Source of the DNA: Micrococcales bacterium UBA2465
GTDB lineage: Bacteria; Actinomycetota; Actinomycetes; Actinomycetales; Microbacteriaceae
Length of the DNA stretch: 7,020 nt
NCBI GenBank assembly: GCA_002342255.1
Contig: DDPP01000044.1
Span: forward strand, 14,579-21,598
Reading direction: 5' to 3'
The position numbers and the translations under genes are program-made. Positions 6,154-7,020 of the stretch are shown one piece after another (position 1 is the stretch's first letter; every line of letters begins with the position of its first letter). The notes below the pieces were generated by a model, which was not told the origin of the DNA, ran no database searches, and saw nothing but the letters and a program-made list of their open reading frames with translations.

Positions 6154-7020
6154 CTCGGTGCGCGCTAGCAATAATTTCTTTCAAATCATATTTGCTTCGC
6201 CAGCCAAGTTCTTGGTTGATTCTGTCTACTTTGGCTGAAAGGGCAGCTGGGTCGCCTGGTCTGCGGTCTGTCAATTCAAATAGAACTTCTTGGTTCATAA
6301 CTTCGCTCAGAGTTTGAATTACCTGGAGAACTGAAGATCCACTGCCCGTTCCAACATTGAAGACATAGTGGTTTCTGCTATCCGAATCCAAGTAATCCAA
6401 TGAGGCGATGTGAGCATCGGCAAGATCAGCGACATGGATGTAATCTCTGACGCAACTTCCATCAACGGTTGGCCAGTCGCTGCCAAAGACTTGAACAGGT
6501 TTATTTTCCCTCACTGCGTTCAAGGCAATCGGAATGAGGTTTGCTACCGAAGAATCACCGAGATCATCAAAGCCAGCGCCAGCAACATTGAAGTATCGAA
6601 GGGCGACTGCTCGCAGGCCCCAGTCTTTTGTGGCATTTAGGATTAGTTCTTCACCCATCAGTTTGGTTTGACCATATGGGTTGATTGGTTCGCAAGGATA
6701 ATCCTCATCGACTGAGGGGACCTCGGGAGATCCATAAACAGCGGCACTGGATGAGAAAACCATCCTGGTTACTTCTGCTTGTTTCATTGCTGATAGCAAG
6801 TTAATCACTGAACCAACATTTTGCTCTTGGTAATAGTCAGGTCTGGCCACCGATTCGGCAACACTTTTTCTCGCTGCTAAGTGGATAACTCCGTCAATTT
6901 CATGATCCTGAAAAATCTCTACAAGCTCTGCCATTGCCTCGGGGGAGGCTAGATCTAGTTCAATTAGTTTGGTCTCACCGATACGACTATTAAGTCCGAA
7001 GCTTAGATCATCCACAATGA
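6140..7020 (-). CDS. galE: UDP-glucose 4-epimerase, partial (N-terminus beyond the right edge)
   Basis: This extended short-chain dehydrogenase/reductase protein interconverts UDP-glucose and UDP-galactose, giving galactose units for wall or capsular glycans. The visible 292 residues start in the middle of the family's IVDDLS segment after beta-strand 2. The frame is still open at 7020 and the glycine-rich NAD-binding motif (roughly the first 30 residues) is missing, so the GTG at 7015 is not the real start. Counting that Val as 1, the fragment shows VIHLAARKSVAESV (43-56), the catalytic serine in FSSSAAVYG (Ser90), the YxxxK pair in NPYGQTKLMGEE (Tyr114, Lys118), RYFNVAGA, VRDYIHVADLADAH, FNVGTGSGSSV and the C-terminal RRPGDPAALSAKV...LGW signature. 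The motif order and the conserved C-terminus favour GalE over other sugar epimerases or dehydratases. The stop (TAA, 6142-6140) lies within the end of manA. The promoter is outside the window. Confidence 0.93.
   Translation of the reverse strand, partial: IVDDLSFGLNSRIGETKLIELDLASPEAMAELVEIFQDHEIDGVIHLAARKSVAESVARPDYYQEQNVGSVINLLSAMKQAEVTRMVFSSSAAVYGSPEVPSVDEDYPCEPINPYGQTKLMGEELILNATKDWGLRAVALRYFNVAGAGFDDLGDSSVANLIPIALNAVRENKPVQVFGSDWPTVDGSCVRDYIHVADLADAHIASLDYLDSDSRNHYVFNVGTGSGSSVLQVIQTLSEVMNQEVLFELTDRRPGDPAALSAKVDRINQELGWRSKYDLKEIIASAHRASLN

Noticed and set aside
6150..6168. CTAGC...GCTAG stem just after the manA stop, as a terminator
   Set aside because: Only 5 bp of stem with a 9-nt loop, and the following bases (AATAATTTCTTT) are not a clean U-tract. 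It also lies inside galE coding sequence, so it is too weak to annotate.
5739..6640. Frames opposite manA (5739-5933) and galE (6410-6640)
   Set aside because: Both host genes show strong family motifs over these stretches, so the opposite-strand frames are incidental.

Overview
The window looks like chromosomal DNA from a moderate-GC actinobacterium. A small-genome Microbacteriaceae-type (freshwater 'Luna'-like) organism is my best guess, but it rests only on protein style and compactness, not on any marker gene. The evidence is an LCP-family cell-wall ligase end, a secreted actinobacterial-type muralytic-like protein with a C-terminal LysM, GTG/TTG starts, TANNNT -10 boxes placed for leaderless transcription, and convergent genes that overlap at their stops.

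Layout. Positions 1-330 hold the 3' end of an LCP (LytR-CpsA-Psr) glycopolymer ligase gene. After a 54-bp gap with a likely leaderless promoter come two same-strand genes joined by a one-base stop/start overlap: a small lipoprotein (385-858) and a 916-residue secreted protein (858-3608). The latter has an N-terminal lysozyme/glucosaminidase-like domain, a long repetitive middle and a LysM. On the minus strand, overlapping it by 9 bp, is a polytopic O-antigen ligase/Wzy-type protein (3600-4967). It is divergent from manA, a class I mannose-6-phosphate isomerase (5008-6153). manA overlaps by 14 bp the minus-strand 3' part of galE, a UDP-glucose 4-epimerase that runs off the right edge (6140-7020).

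Function. All six genes fit cell-envelope glycan work. ManA and GalE can supply sugar precursors (mannose-6-P/GDP-mannose route, UDP-galactose). The Wzy/WaaL-like membrane protein can polymerise or transfer a lipid-linked glycan, and LCP proteins attach glycopolymers to peptidoglycan. The lipoprotein and LysM protein act outside the membrane. The window has no RNA genes, CRISPR or mobile elements, and the only stretches without a gene are 54 bp and 40 bp long.

The points most worth a second look are the manA start region (a perfect 15-bp palindrome, an 8-bp repeat one helical turn apart, and a strong but misplaced Shine-Dalgarno), the repeat-built middle of the 916-residue protein with a 25-bp exact internal duplication, and the shared TAGNCTA -10 element exactly 7 nt upstream of two start codons. 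I see no clear sign of a wholly new system.
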